Origin: Synchiropus splendidus
Taxonomy: Eukaryota; Chordata; Actinopteri; Syngnathiformes; Callionymidae
DNA: 64,000 bases
NCBI RefSeq assembly: GCF_027744825.2
Contig: NC_071350.1
Span: 2,728,001 to 2,792,000 of the forward strand
Direction of reading: 5' to 3'
Position numbers and translations under genes: made by a program. Below, one piece after another: positions 27,813 through 41,300 of the stretch; positions within the stretch are counted from its first letter, which is position 1, and the number at the start of each line of letters is the position of its first letter. The notes under the pieces were generated by a model. The model was not told the DNA's origin. It did no database searches and saw nothing but the letters and a program-made list of their open reading frames with translations.

Positions 27813-30800
27813 TTAAAAACCACATCAATAATCAAAGTTTATAAAGACTTTTAGAAAAAGGGGCATCAATTAATAGTGTGGCTGTAGCTTATCCTAGCTA
27901 GTGGGGCGAGAGGCAAAGGACAACTTGGGCAGGTCAACAGTGCAACATGGGACACATGAACTGTAGTTACTCACCACTCACACGTGCCACGATTTAGTCA
28001 TCATTTCTCATGCATGCTCTTGGACTGAGGGAAATGCAGCATACTAACTTGACTGAAGTTTTTTGAACCTGTGACATTGATGTAGGACACCAACATTAGT
28101 TGTGTATAAGGCAAGTTAAAAAATAAAAATAAATAAATTATTTAAATTAAATCCCACCAGCCTTTTATTTTAACAAAAAGAAGCAAGCAAAGAAGTTTCC
28201 CCATTGGTTAAAAATAAATACAATTTTTTGAGAAGAAACGAACATGGCTATCACTAATATGCTGCCATTTGTGTCGAGTTCTTCCGAAAATGGTAAATGT
28301 CTACAGATAAATTTACAGAGATTACAGATTGTACCGTAGCACTGTTATGGAAGCACATTCCCACGAGGTCAAGAAGAAAACGAAACTAAAAACAAAACAC
28401 AAAGCAGGACTAAAAGTACCAAAGCAAATAAACGTTTGGTGAATGCATCGCACATATCATGTTCTGTGTCGACGTTAAATAGACCACGAAAACGTTACTG
28501 TTGTCTCTATGAACATCGAATGCAGCATATTAAGACCAGTAACAAGCGTTACATCGATGAAGAATTCCCGACACTCAATTAGCACCTTAACACTTTTTTT
28601 AAGATCATACAGCTCTTAAATCTAATCATTGTTGAACACAATTGAAGTAAGAAAAGTAGTAAATTATTTGGAAGTATAACTGAGGATTGACGTAGAGAAG
28701 AGAAACAAAATCAAACACATTTAACACATAAATCCTTGACTTACTGTTATTTAAGAATGTTTTTCTGCTGCCATCATGTTATGTACTATGTTATTATGAA
28801 TGTAGAGAAACATAACACATCATTTGTACTGTATTGTTTTCATTTGCATTACGATTGAAGAACAGTGGGTCAGAACTGTCACTTGGATCGGTCTGTTGTC
28901 AGTCTGCCACTCACTCACACACACACTGACACTAGTTTACTGATCAGTATTCTGTTGTGTCCTTTTTTTGGACTGTGTTTTGTGATGCTGAGCCAGATAA
29001 CAATGTCTCCTGCTACTAATGGCTCACACTGAGGCGATGACGTCGCAGTCATCTGGCCAATTCCAGTCATAAAGAGGACGCAGACAGAATATTGGAATCA
29101 CAAATGTATTTCCAGGATGCTCTCAGCCGTCAGATCGGAATATGTCTCTGGATTAGTCAGATACCGAGAAGAGAGCAAATGACTTTTACGACACTATACG
29201 GAGCAATCGGGCGTCCTGACACCAGGGCGCTGTGACAGGTGATCCACTCATGTTGCAACGCCATCTGTCGATTTATGGTAGGACTTATCAGGCGGCAGGT
29301 GCCTCCAGGATCACGCTCACGGTTTATTACAAAAGCTTTCAATTCACAGGTCAAATCTACATAGAGGAAAATGGCCTGTCAAATATTCTGTCAGCAAATT
29401 ATTTTTTACTTATCAAATCGTGACATTTTAAAAAAATGTATTTTTTAGCATGCAGTTTGTCGAGCAGATATCAATATTATCAATATTATCAAATGTGATA
29501 TTTAAACTTGTTATGACTCAACATTTAAGCATAAATAAAAGCCACGCAACCCATATTTAGAGAATCATCGTTCTTTATTCCGCACACTTCAAAGAAGCTA
29601 AAAAAAAAAAGTCAGGTAAACAGAGAAAGACGGAGCACAATTGCACATGTCGATTCATCAAGCAGCTGCAGAAACATTAGAACCCTGCTGACGGTGGCCG
29701 GTGGCCAGAACTGCGCAGCCCACTCTCCTTCATCTGTTCCTTCACTTCCACACCGCCGGCTGGATTACGCTTCTCAATGCCTTTATAGTAAAAAATGGAG
29801 GCCTCATCAACACATTCAGTGTGCATTTCCCTCTCATGTATTCAACACTGAAATATCCCCTCCACCATTTGCACATGCATGAAATAAACCAAACAAAATA
29901 CAATGGCATTAATATTTAATCCAAGTCTTAAATGTGGACTTTTCTATTACATTTAAAACGCAGCATGTGACCACAAATAAACGTTAAATGTTGGTGATGA
30001 AATGAGTTCCTGATGGAGCCGGAGACTCGACAGAATCATCACCACACAACATCAACAGACTCCACTTGCCGTCACACGAGTGGCGTCGACAGTAACCATG
30101 GCTAGTGTTCGCTTACAGATGCATATTTCCACTTCATCCGACTTTGGATTGACTCAACTATTTAACAAGCACAAGGCTTTCAAGCAAAAAAAAAAAAAGA
30201 AATTGCACTTCTTCCCACATAAGCAGATAAAAGCTTGAAATTTTGGCCACTCGTGAAATCAAACTACACTCCTTTACAGACATAAACAGCATAATTCAAA
30301 AGTGCGTTTGTTTTACCAAATTCAATGCATCATCTTGGACAGCAACAAAATAAAATCTGGCTTTACTAAGAAAAAATATGAAAAATCAAAACTAAATAAT
30401 ATCTACTATCTTATGGAGGAAACCATTTATCTATTTTATTTTATAAATTGTATGGGCAATATTCTTATTTAGTTTCAGAAATGTCAGGACTATATATAAT
30501 ATTTTATATATTAAAAATATATATATTTATGACAATAAGCAGGTGTGACTGTTTCACATTTACACCATTTTTTCTTTATTTATCACTGGTAAAGATAATT
30601 ATCTGCATTTATTTACGATAACAGGCCTTAACGCAAACTGCGGCACATGGCGAGTGGCACCAAATAATGAAAGCAAGAGGACAGCAAAACAAAGCAGGCA
30701 AAAGCAGTGATCCTGTGACTCGGCTACACATGCTCCTCACTTTGCTTAATCCCCCCCAAAAACATCCCTTAAATTCCTTTACACACAATTTGAACCCTGA

Positions 30801-31900
30801 GATTTGATCAGATGCAGGACGAGCTCATACTGACTACCCACACGACGACTACAGCTGATTAAACACCACAACAGGAAGTGACCCACACGTTGAAGTTTTG
30901 CTAAGCAGCGACCACTTGCTTACACGCCCATGGACGTGCGGCTGCAGGGTGTTATTGCAATAACCTGTGTGTGTCTGTTGAACTGCACCAAATCAGACTT
31001 CCTCTACATCTAGGTTCATGGTAGGCCTCCAATGCTCAATGAAATGTGCCGCTCGGCACCACAACATTGAAGAAAAGCTGGTGTTGGTCAAAGCAACTCT
31101 AAGCTAATGAGCATATAGTCACATGGTCAGAAACATTCACTACTTTTTGAATACACTTTGTTAAGCTAGTTTTACAGGAGAAAGTGACATCATTGCTGTG
31201 ACATCACAGGTGGGCGGGGTGCATATCAGAAAATGGCGGAAAGTGAGTCGACAGTTTTCAGATTGTTGACAAAATATGACACATTTGTACTTGCACCATA
31301 TGAGATGGGAAATCTAGACTCAGAAAGCTTCTTTTTAACAAAAGGTAAGGTAGAGTTTAGTCAGCCTTGTGAATTGCATATAGAGGATTGAAATGTCAAT
31401 ACTCAGTGGCCCAAAAAGAAAATGTCCAGTTTAACAATGAAATTAACTTTTTAATGAGAGTTTAAAACAAGATATGTTGCTCTGTTAATTTCTGATTGAC
31501 AGTAATCTTTTGTATGATAAACATCTGCTGATTTAAAATGTATTTTTTAAATTTGATTGACAGGTGTGAAAGCTTTTTGAGATCAGAGTCACTCAATTCA
31601 AGGCTGTCGATTCTTCTGATTTACTGAGACAAAATTCAAAAACAAAACAGAGCATTTAAACTCCTATTATTGTGTATGTATATTTTCTTTCATAAAAATA
31701 AATCGAATTGTTAAAATGCACTGTTTTATCAGGTGAGGGTCTGCAGACAGGTGACCTGGGTCACTGCCAAGTCAAATGTGTGATAGTTTGCCAAAGTCAC
31801 CATTACATAGTGTGTGGCTCTTCTTACCGTCCCCTGTCTGCCCCACCTCGATCCTTTCATCTTCAGAGAAGCAAAGCATAGTGCTTTTAAATAAAAAGAG
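27813..31900. other. Intergenic DNA between retroelement remnant and tbc1d8b
   Basis: About 4 kb of AT-rich sequence with short CA runs (near 28915) and A-tracts. No exon, RNA gene or intact transposon recognised. It may include distal tbc1d8b 3' UTR on the minus strand. Confidence 0.45.
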
Positions 31901-31901
31901 T

Positions 31902-31914
31902 TTTATTATTTATT
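31902..31914 (-). terminator. Two overlapping AATAAA hexamers across the tbc1d8b stop codon
   Basis: Minus strand reads AATAAATAATAAAA. The first AATAAA (31914-31909) is the last two sense codons; the second (31907-31902) spans the stop. If either is used, the 3' UTR would be only a few tens of bases. Confidence 0.55.
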
Positions 31915-32307
31915 GGTCTTGATCTGGAGCTGGGCCACTTGGGCATGCGCCACTTTAGTCTGGAAGTTAACTGGCCTCTCGAAAAAGCTGACAATGGTGG
32001 GCTCATTCAGCAGGGAGGCAAGAATCTGCTCGAACGAGAAAGACCACTCCATCTCAGAGAGTTCTGGACCGGAGTCCTGGCTGGTGTCGGAGCTCTCCGG
32101 GGTCACAGAGGCTTCTTCCGTGGAAGCGTCCTCTATAGCAGGCTTGGAGGATGCAGGCGGGCTGCATGGCTCCTGCAGCCTCCGCCCCACTTCCTCCATC
32201 CTCAGCAGCAGGCTGGTCACATGGGCCACAGCACGATACAGAGACTCCTCTTGCGCATCACCGTGAAAGATGCTGTAGAGCGTCTTGGAGAACTGGATGA
32301 ACTGGGT
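31906..32307 (-). CDS. tbc1d8b: tbc1d8b last coding exon
   Basis: Residues 993-1125: [32 protein letters not shown], a Ser/Thr/Glu-rich variable stretch and [20 protein letters not shown], then QIKTNK and TAA TAA. The final Asn-Lys codons spell AATAAA, so the stop lies within polyadenylation-type sequence. Confidence 0.95.
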   Translation of the reverse strand, partial: TQFIQFSKTLYSIFHGDAQEESLYRAVAHVTSLLLRMEEVGRRLQEPCSPPASSKPAIEDASTEEASVTPESSDTSQDSGPELSEMEWSFSFEQILASLLNEPTIVSFFERPVNFQTKVAHAQVAQLQIKTNK

Positions 32308-35300
32308 CTGCACAGAAAACAAGGAATCAGGAACATCTGCTTTGCCAACACCCACGGTGGAGGTGGTAGCTCACATCTTAGTATAAAGGCTGTGTCCCAT
32401 TTCTCCGCCGAACACTAGCACTTAACACTAGCACTTGGTTTTGAGTCCCTTCTCTACGAAGTGCCCTCTGACGACCAAGTGAAGTGATTGACGTCCCTAA
32501 GAATTAGGACAACACTTGTAAAGACAATGTGTCATTGGCTGTGTGTGTGTGGTCGTCCTTTTGTTTCCGGCATATTCCAGTGTTGGAGACGTTTTGGAAA
32601 TGCCAGCTCCAACGTTTTTGCAACCTCTTGCATCTGTGCTGTTAATCTCACTTGGTTTGGTGAACTAACGGGGAAGAAATGGGCGGAGCCAAAGCCGGCT
32701 TTGCCGCACTCTTGCGGTGATAGATCTGTTCGTGGCATGACGATGTTAACGTTAGCCTGGATGCTAGCCGACTGTTGTGTGTTAGGAAAAAATAAAAACA
32801 TACTGTTGGACATACATATTGTATTGTTCATGTTGTCGGACACGGTAGACTATTTGGGTCGCTAACATGTGACATGAGAGAAAGCAAACAAACAGAAGAG
32901 TAGTCCTGGTTCCTAAAATGTCCCTGTTGTCCTATCCAACATTGTTTTTAAATAAAGTACTTTGGTATCCTGGAAATCTATCCACACTTCATATAGCAAC
33001 ACATGTCCAATCGAGCTGACTTGTGGGGACTTTTGTGAGGCAGTACACCTCTGATGCACATTCACAATGGTAAAAGTTTTATTTGGTTCACAGTCGTATT
33101 ACGTAAGTTACTAATTCACTGCATGTAAAGCTTAGTTTTTCCTCAGCAGCAGCCATCACTGCTCCCTCCATGTGACTCCCTGTTATAATCTTCAGCAACA
33201 CACCTCTGGAACAATGCATAAATATGTAGTGTGAAATGATCATAAAGTATATCGTCTAGAAAGGTGGTTCTGTTGAATCAAAATGCTCAATAAGTGTAAA
33301 TCTAGTTCTAAATGAATCAAAGACAGAACTGGAAACTGGAGGCGGATCCTGTCGGTGCACCATTAGAATGGAGATAAAAAAGCTCTTCAGCTTCAATATC
33401 AGAGCAGATATGCTGAACCGTTGCATGACTGCTGGAGGTTCTGATGTTGCCAGTGAGTGAGTTGCCAGCCTGTTCTTCTAATAAGAAATAGGTGAAGTGC
33501 TTCCACAATGACGTGGTTTGATTAAAATGAGTCCTTGGTTTTCATGAACCAGCTCTTCTTCCTCAAAACCGTTAACAAATCCCTCATTATTCGCAGATAA
33601 TGCTGTGACTTCCACTGCTTTAGTGCGTGGTACCTCCAGTGACGTGACAAAATGTCCTCTGCATTTGACCCACTTATGAGGACCTGACTCACATTTTATT
33701 TGATGATAGTATATCGTTTTGTATACACATATTCTACACATACTGTATACATATGTTCTTTGCTAATGGCATCCTGCACTGTGAGAGTCCGGTGACTATT
33801 TTTGCAACGGTTGACAGCCAAGAAAGCACTGAAAAATAAAGACTTTTATTTATTTTATAACATTAAATGGGAGACTTTCATACATTTTCATGAAACATCT
33901 TTCATGGGGGGGCATGCTCCAGACCATGACTTTATATCAGCCACAAAAATTTTGTTTGACACCACTGGAGCCAGCGTGAGGGGACAGTGACATTACCTGA
34001 TTAATTCTGGGAAGATCCTTGATGGTTTCTTCTTTTTTCAGTATTTCGTTCTGCCACTGTTTCAGGTACGCCTGCAAGTCCACCTTCCCCCGTCCTAAAA
34101 TCAATAAAAAAAACTATGACAGCAGTTTGAATGTGGAATCATTAAAGGGAACCTAGCATGGTCTTCCTTGGTTTACTAGTTCTACGCAGCGTTTGGAGGA
34201 CGAAGCGTCACCTTAGCACACACAAAGAATAATAATAATAATTCCATAATCCATTTTAGGGGAATTAAGTTAAGATTTAGCTAAATCGCTATTATATAAT
34301 TTAATTCATTATTTATTTAGTTTGAGTCAGAAGGAGTGAGAAAAACCAGTAACACAACTATTGTGTCAACTACTGTGACCACTGTCAGGTCACAAATCAA
34401 CACCTCTTTTTTTAAATCCCATATTATCCCTGTAAATCTGTACCTCTTTCTGGACTCTTCCGAATCACACCATCTTCTGGAAGATCAAATTCTATGAAGA
34501 AAACATCAAGCACAAGAGCATTTTATACATTCATCTATCTCACACAGTGAAGAAGCAATGGAGAAGTGAAAGGCTGGAGATTCAGTAGGAAAATAAAGTA
34601 GCTGACCAGCCAGTTTACTGAAGAGAGAAGAGTCTTCAGCCACTGGAATAAAGTGCGGGAGTCGTTGGTCCTTACAGTGTAAAGGACTTCCTGTAAAAGC
34701 TGGAAAGACCGTGAGACTCTTAGTTGGCAGAAAGAGAAAAGTTTGAGAAACTGTTCGCAGGTCAAAAGGTCAATCACACATGAAATAAACGGTTCCCATC
34801 AGCGCTGACTCATGTGACATGTGCTATAATTTCATGTTCCGAGTGCACATGGGTGTGTGAGTGAGTGTGGGTCCATTAGCACGGCAGCATGAAACCTCCA
34901 CACTCGCAGGCTAAATGTGTCATTATATGTTCCTGACAGCTGCAGCAGAAAACAAACATAGCTCGAACATTTTCAGGAATATATTTAGCACAGATATGAG
35001 GTGAGCAGCCGCTCAATTAATTGACATGAATGGTAATTAAATCGTAGCACAAACTTTCTCTCCAACACTTCAGACCTCTTAAGGTCTTCAGATGGATGGA
35101 AGGACAGACAGGCGAACAAACAGATTACCAGTAACTACTTATATCAGTATTGCTTCTATTATATCGGTGGCCGACTGATTGGAATAAAAATCTAGTAATC
35201 TAGTAAAAATCCATATATTAGCCACAGGGTTCAGACCACGAGAAAAAAGTAGCCGCTTATAGTCCGGAAAATACAGTAATTTATCTGATTTAGAATCAAT

Positions 35301-38300
35301 ATACTCCCATTTCCTTTGCCACATGAATGCAATATATATAACTATTCAATAAAATAAATCATCAATGATATCGATATTTGATATCATGTATATTTAAAAA
35401 ATCAGACATATTTCTAGAAAACTACCAAGCAAGGCCTGAAGTTACACAAGAAAGAGGAGGTTACTAAACAGAATTGAGAAAGGAAAACTTTGAAATGTGT
35501 TATTTGAACTTTCACGCTGACCACATGAAGCCCTGATGATCAGAGTCTAATTGTCTATGCTTACGTCAGCAGCACTCTGCACCACCACATCTGGAGTCAG
35601 CAATACCAGCTCCTGACATTCAGCAGTGTGGCATGGTGTCTTGTTCTGCATGTCACTCGGACTGACCTGGTTGCCATCAGCAGGACTGTGAGAAATCATT
35701 CATCGCCCTCCTCTCCACTCCAGCACTTTCTCTAAGTCACACTCCCAGTGAGCAGAAATGAGAACGTTGCCACAATACGTTGACCCAAAAAAAACACATG
35801 AAAATATGTGCGGAACGGCACCCCCAAAATGTGATACCCTATTCCAAAAAAATAGATAGATGAAATGCCCCCAGAACTTCTTCATTCCTTTCAGAGCAAT
35901 TTTGTTTTTAAAATGAAAACTATACTGCCCACAAATAAACCTTTTGCTTACAGTTCTGATTACATATTTAGAACTGATGTCTAAAGCGTATTCAAGTAAC
36001 CTGCAAAGGATTATGGATTGATGACGCACCACACTGCTGATACTACAATGCCCCCATCAGACTTACTGGAGCGGCATCTTGACCATGGCATTGTATCAGG
36101 ACGTGTTGTTGGCTGTGAGGGAGAGCAACATGCATTTGACTTTCCCAGCTCCCTCATCATTCCAGTGACAGTTCTAGATAGTAAACAAAGGTGCTGACTT
36201 TTCTGCACAACAGATGAGTCTATGATCACTGGTCAGATCGGCATTACTCCTTCACACTCCAATATGATCATGGTGCAAGCCCCTATTGCACCGACGGACT
36301 AACAATAAGAAGCAAAACCTCTGACAGTGAAACCAGAGATGATTTCGCTTGAATCCTTCTGGCCCAACCGCTGACCTTCAGTATGATTGTGTGCTTTATT
36401 TGAGGTTGCCTCTCTTTGTGTGCTGTGTTGTCACACTCTTGTGATGACGATGATCGATGAAGAAAGGCCTTGAGGCCCGTGGAGAATGTAAAAACATTTC
36501 AATAACTTGAACTTGGACCTTCCAGAAGTCGCAGACGTGTTACGCAAGAAATGGGTTGCAGCTAAATCGCAGCACAAATCTGTTTTGTCGTAGAGTCAGA
36601 TGTGACTGGGACCTCTCTCAGCAGCGGTCAGAGGGGTCATGTGACACAAGTGCTTATCACTGACCTGGTGGCAGATGAAGCTTGAAGAGGAATTTCAGCT
36701 TGTTGGTGAAAGATCCACCGTAAAGAGTGTCTGCGGCAGGAGCAGGGCAGCGTTATATTAAAAGGTGTACACAAGTGTACACATATACAAGGACAAAACT
36801 TTCAACGTACCCAGGGCACAACAGAACTCTTTAAAGTTCACCAAGCCGTCCTGGTTTTCATCTATGAGGCGAAAAATCCAAAGAGAAAGGGTGCTCTTGT
36901 TGGTGCAGAATTCCCAGGGCTCCAACAGGGAGAAGAGGACACCGAATTGCTGGAAACCCAACTGGTACTGCTCCAAGTAGGCCAGACTCGGGTCATGATG
37001 AAGAAGAGCAGGACTCTTCATCGTCCAGTAGCAGCTGAGAAAGTGTTGCCTCTGATGAAAGAACGGAAAAATTGTGGAAATATAACATACACACTAAGGA
37101 AGTAAAGGGAAGTTATATTTTCATGGGGATAAAAACAGTTGTACGCAATATCAACAACTATCAATGAAAATGAAGAAACTATTTCGTTGAATCATGTTTA
37201 CACATGATAAAGGTTTGTTCACCACAATTTCTCACTCATGGCAACCAAACTAAGACACTGTGAGTTGACTTTTACCTGTTATTTTGTAGGAAGTGATGAA
37301 GATATTTAAATTTTACTAAGATATAGAATACAAAGTCTAAATATTTTTTGCAATGAAATATAGGACTTTCATATTACAATTTGAAATGGCTGCAGTGTTT
37401 CTGAACAACAGTTTGTGGTGTAGTTTACAGCAGCACTCTGCTGCAATAAGAAGGTCTGAGGCAGCTGCAAAGAATGGGCTACAGTGGACTGAAGAAGTAC
37501 GGGTCAGTTAAGCCACTGAAAAAAAAGAAAGGCAATGGGAAGCAATTTGATTAGGACATCTACCAAACAAGACTGAAAATCAATACAAGCACTAGATATT
37601 TTCACAACCACCAATAACTTTGTGATATTTTACGAGCTGGAACCACCACAAAGTAGCTCATCAGTACAGTGTATGTAGCTTAGTAAATGTAAATACCTGA
37701 CATTAGTTGTCTAAGAATGTGTACATGAGCCGCCGTGCAGTTGGAGTGGCAAAGCACGATCAGAGTTAGGAACAGAAGACGGACAGGTTAAGTGTTGGGT
37801 GATTAGAACACCAATGGAAGAATCAATAATTACATTACAAGCTTCTGTGAAGCTGGGAATCACAGCACTTCCCGCAGTTGTTCTGGTTTCTCATTAGTAT
37901 TTGAATAAACATAGAGACTCTGTGGGCTCAGAGAGTTGTGCAGCTCATTCAGACTGCTGCTATCCAGAAGCACTTCACATTAAACGCAACATTCCAGCCC
38001 AAGAGCAAGTGTGTGCTGAGACTGTTGAATATAAAAGAGACTATTATCTGCTTAAAACAGACATTTACTCACTTTGAACAGATTATAAAGCTCATCCAGC
38101 TGAGAGGCACTAAATCGCACTTCTTGTGATACCACACGAATCTGAAACACAATTACAGAAAAAAACAAAAACAAACGGCCATTAATCATTAATTCGAGCA
38201 GAGGTTGGCAATTAAATTTCCAAAAGGGCCACATTAAAAACTGTAGTGGTTGTGAGGGACCATCATCAAAAGAAAGTCAGCAGTGACTACAAAACAAGAT

Positions 38301-41300
38301 GGAAAAATATCCAAAATATATACTTAAGCAGGAAAGACAACATGTTAAGAAGAAAAAAAAAGAAGAAAAGAAGATGAAATGTAAGTAAGGACATTAAGAA
38401 GTGTAAATATGCCATGAAACTCATTGAAATATTTCATTGTATATGCATTTAATTTGAATATAAATCAACATAACTATGGACCAGGAGCGCAAGACAAAAA
38501 GACAATTTATTTCTAAATACATCATCAATGTTCCTTCAATTTATTTTGAAGAACAAGAAAAACACACAAAAATGAAAATTATAGTCTTCAAACAAGAACA
38601 TGCAATATTTACTGCTGAAGTGGTGGTGGTGATTAAAAGAGAAAGACCAAAGAAATGTCAGGCATTGGGCCACATATGGCCCCCGGGTCGCACTTTGCCC
38701 AGGTCTGAATTAGAGACGAACCATAGCCGACAGCTACTTACCACATTCTGCTTGGTTGTGTCCTCGAGCGTCTGGATCACAAATAGTTTGTTTCGTTTCC
38801 GGGAACTCTCCACTTCTTCGGAGCGAATGTTCCCATATTTCTAAAACAAAATTTGGCAACAAACAGCGACAACCCTGTCAACTACTGTACACAGATATGA
38901 TACAGCCACATCTCTCCATGTGATGTGGTTTCTCCAGCATGTGCAGCGCAACTGTGCGTAGCATGAGCCACACGAACAATTACCATCCATCTTCTACACC
39001 ACATTCTACACTCAAACAGCGAACAGCCGTGGAGAACACTAGCGGTGAGGATGATGACCATTTTAAGGTTAAGGTTAATTTCCTTGAAATGAAGCACTTG
39101 TCTTGGCTAAATAGATATGATCTCCTAAAATACATCCACTAGTTGTCATGACTTTCAGAAGTGCTGCGCAAGGTACTAACTTTAACTTCATTACAAAGTA
39201 ATGGAAATTAAATAAAAAACAGTCAGGATAAATAGTGTAAAATAATTAATACAGACTAGTGCAATTTGACCGTTAGAAGGCAAGGTTTGAATTTTGGATG
39301 CTTGGTCACCCTTATGTTGTGATTTAAGGTACGTTCCAGTTGTACTTGGACCAGGGAAATTCCCAGTTATGAGAATAAAAAAGTGTCAGTATGCTCAAAT
39401 ATTGTGATACTTGATTGCACAATATTGCATCCATGTTTTAGAAATGTGTTGAATGTGTGATACTATCTTGATATTTTATGTTGGCCATATCAATATTAAT
39501 ACATATATAGTTCTGCCTTTCTGTGACATGTGTTTAATAGTAGTTTCTGTAAACAGGAGTTATTTTGTTGATTAGTGAAAGTAAAATTTAAAATGGACGA
39601 ATGAAAATGGACTGACATCATCACAATAAACTTGTTTTCAATTATCTGATTTTCCCACTTAAAATAATGGCTCTAACTACATTATATTGCTGAACTTGCA
39701 GTATTGCAATATATTGTATTGCCACTCCAATACTCACCGTAATAACTGTACACACTGTAATAACTTTTTTAGCACGTACCTTGAGTATGTGCGAAAAAAC
39801 AGCATAGATAGTAGCAAACCTACCAACTAGCACACGCTGCCTGTTGTCTAGACCAACTGCTTTGTATGGGGTATTTTTGTTGAAAAACAAGTCTACAACG
39901 CTATGACGGCCTGTATAACATCAGCAAATGGACATTTATCAGCAGCACAAATTAACTCACAACAAATAGCTCCAGAATCCACCACACAAAGACATTTGTT
40001 TAAACATTAAACTTCCCTCAAACTAATTGGAGGTCAGACAAGGAAAATGTCACAGTACCTCATAGGCTTCTCGGATGAGCTCACTGATGTCAACAGTTAC
40101 ATGGGAGGATTTATCGTTGCTGCCCACAGGAGCCTGCTGCACGGTCGGCGGCAGTGGACTGTCCTTGTTCGTAACACTGTCAAAGAATCTGTCGGGTAAT
40201 AAATTCCCATTAGAACAAAAGGCCAAAACCCTCAGAAGTGCTGTGGTCACCAACACTCACTTGTTGAGGATTGTGACAGCTTCTGCGTCATCGTGGCAGC
40301 TAATCAGGGCCTCCATGTTGTAGTCCAGCACAGCCAGGCCCAGCTGCAGGATAGCTTTGATTCCGTCGTAGAAGAAACAGTCCACCACGTTCACTGCACA
40401 CTCGATGGGGAGCACGCTGATGAAGAGCGTGAGAAACCAGGACAAGGACACGGAGGAAAAGAAGTTCAGGTCCGTCATGTTCTCCACCAGCTGGGGGAGG
40501 TGTTCCCGGATCAGATCCTCAAACACAGCCTGGTCCACCAACGCACCTGTGGAGAAATATATGACTGAACTCTGACGACAATGGAGAGTGAAGATGGAGA
40601 AACTGTCAATACCAATAATTCGGCGGTTAAAATAATCCGGCAACATCCGCTCGCAGATGGCCACCAAGAGCCAGAAGGCCTCTTCTTCTTTAGCGTAGAG
40701 AAGGAGAACAGAGGTAAGGATATTCATGGCCTGCACAAAGGAGAAGACAAATATAAGGAGAAACATTTTGATCTCAACACAAGCGTTTAGTCACGCTATA
40801 CATTAGTGTAGTAATAGAGAAAATAAAACAATGTTTTCATAGGGAATCAAAAACAAGTACAACAGAAGCAAATAATTTTAGACAAATGACTCAACAGTGA
40901 AGAGAACAACAATGAAAAGCATCTCCTGGATTTCCACTAAGAATTTCCATTGATGATTATGTAACCAAAACAAGTTAATATGACAAGCTGATGAAACATA
41001 GTCTGGTCTGTGGGGAGATTCAGTCGCATTAAAATAGACTATGGGAGTCCAGCCAGTCCAAATCTAATCACAATACACTTACTTAAAAGAAATGCTGCCA
41101 AAGCTACACTAGTGGCAAACGGAAAATACTGCGAATTTAACACTCATTTAACAGTAAGAAGTGAAATGAACTTGTGTGAAATCTTGGCATTCATTTTGCA
41201 TTGCAACTATAACATCCGTACCTGGCAGTAGCCTATTTTGGGATTCCTGGAGGCATAGGCGGTGAGGACTCGCCGGAGAGCCGAGATGCCAGTGTCGCTC

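Noticed and set aside
32488..32865. 125-codon open frame in tbc1d8b intron 20
   Set aside because: It lies within a MITE copy and is not open in the related copy at 42343-43091.
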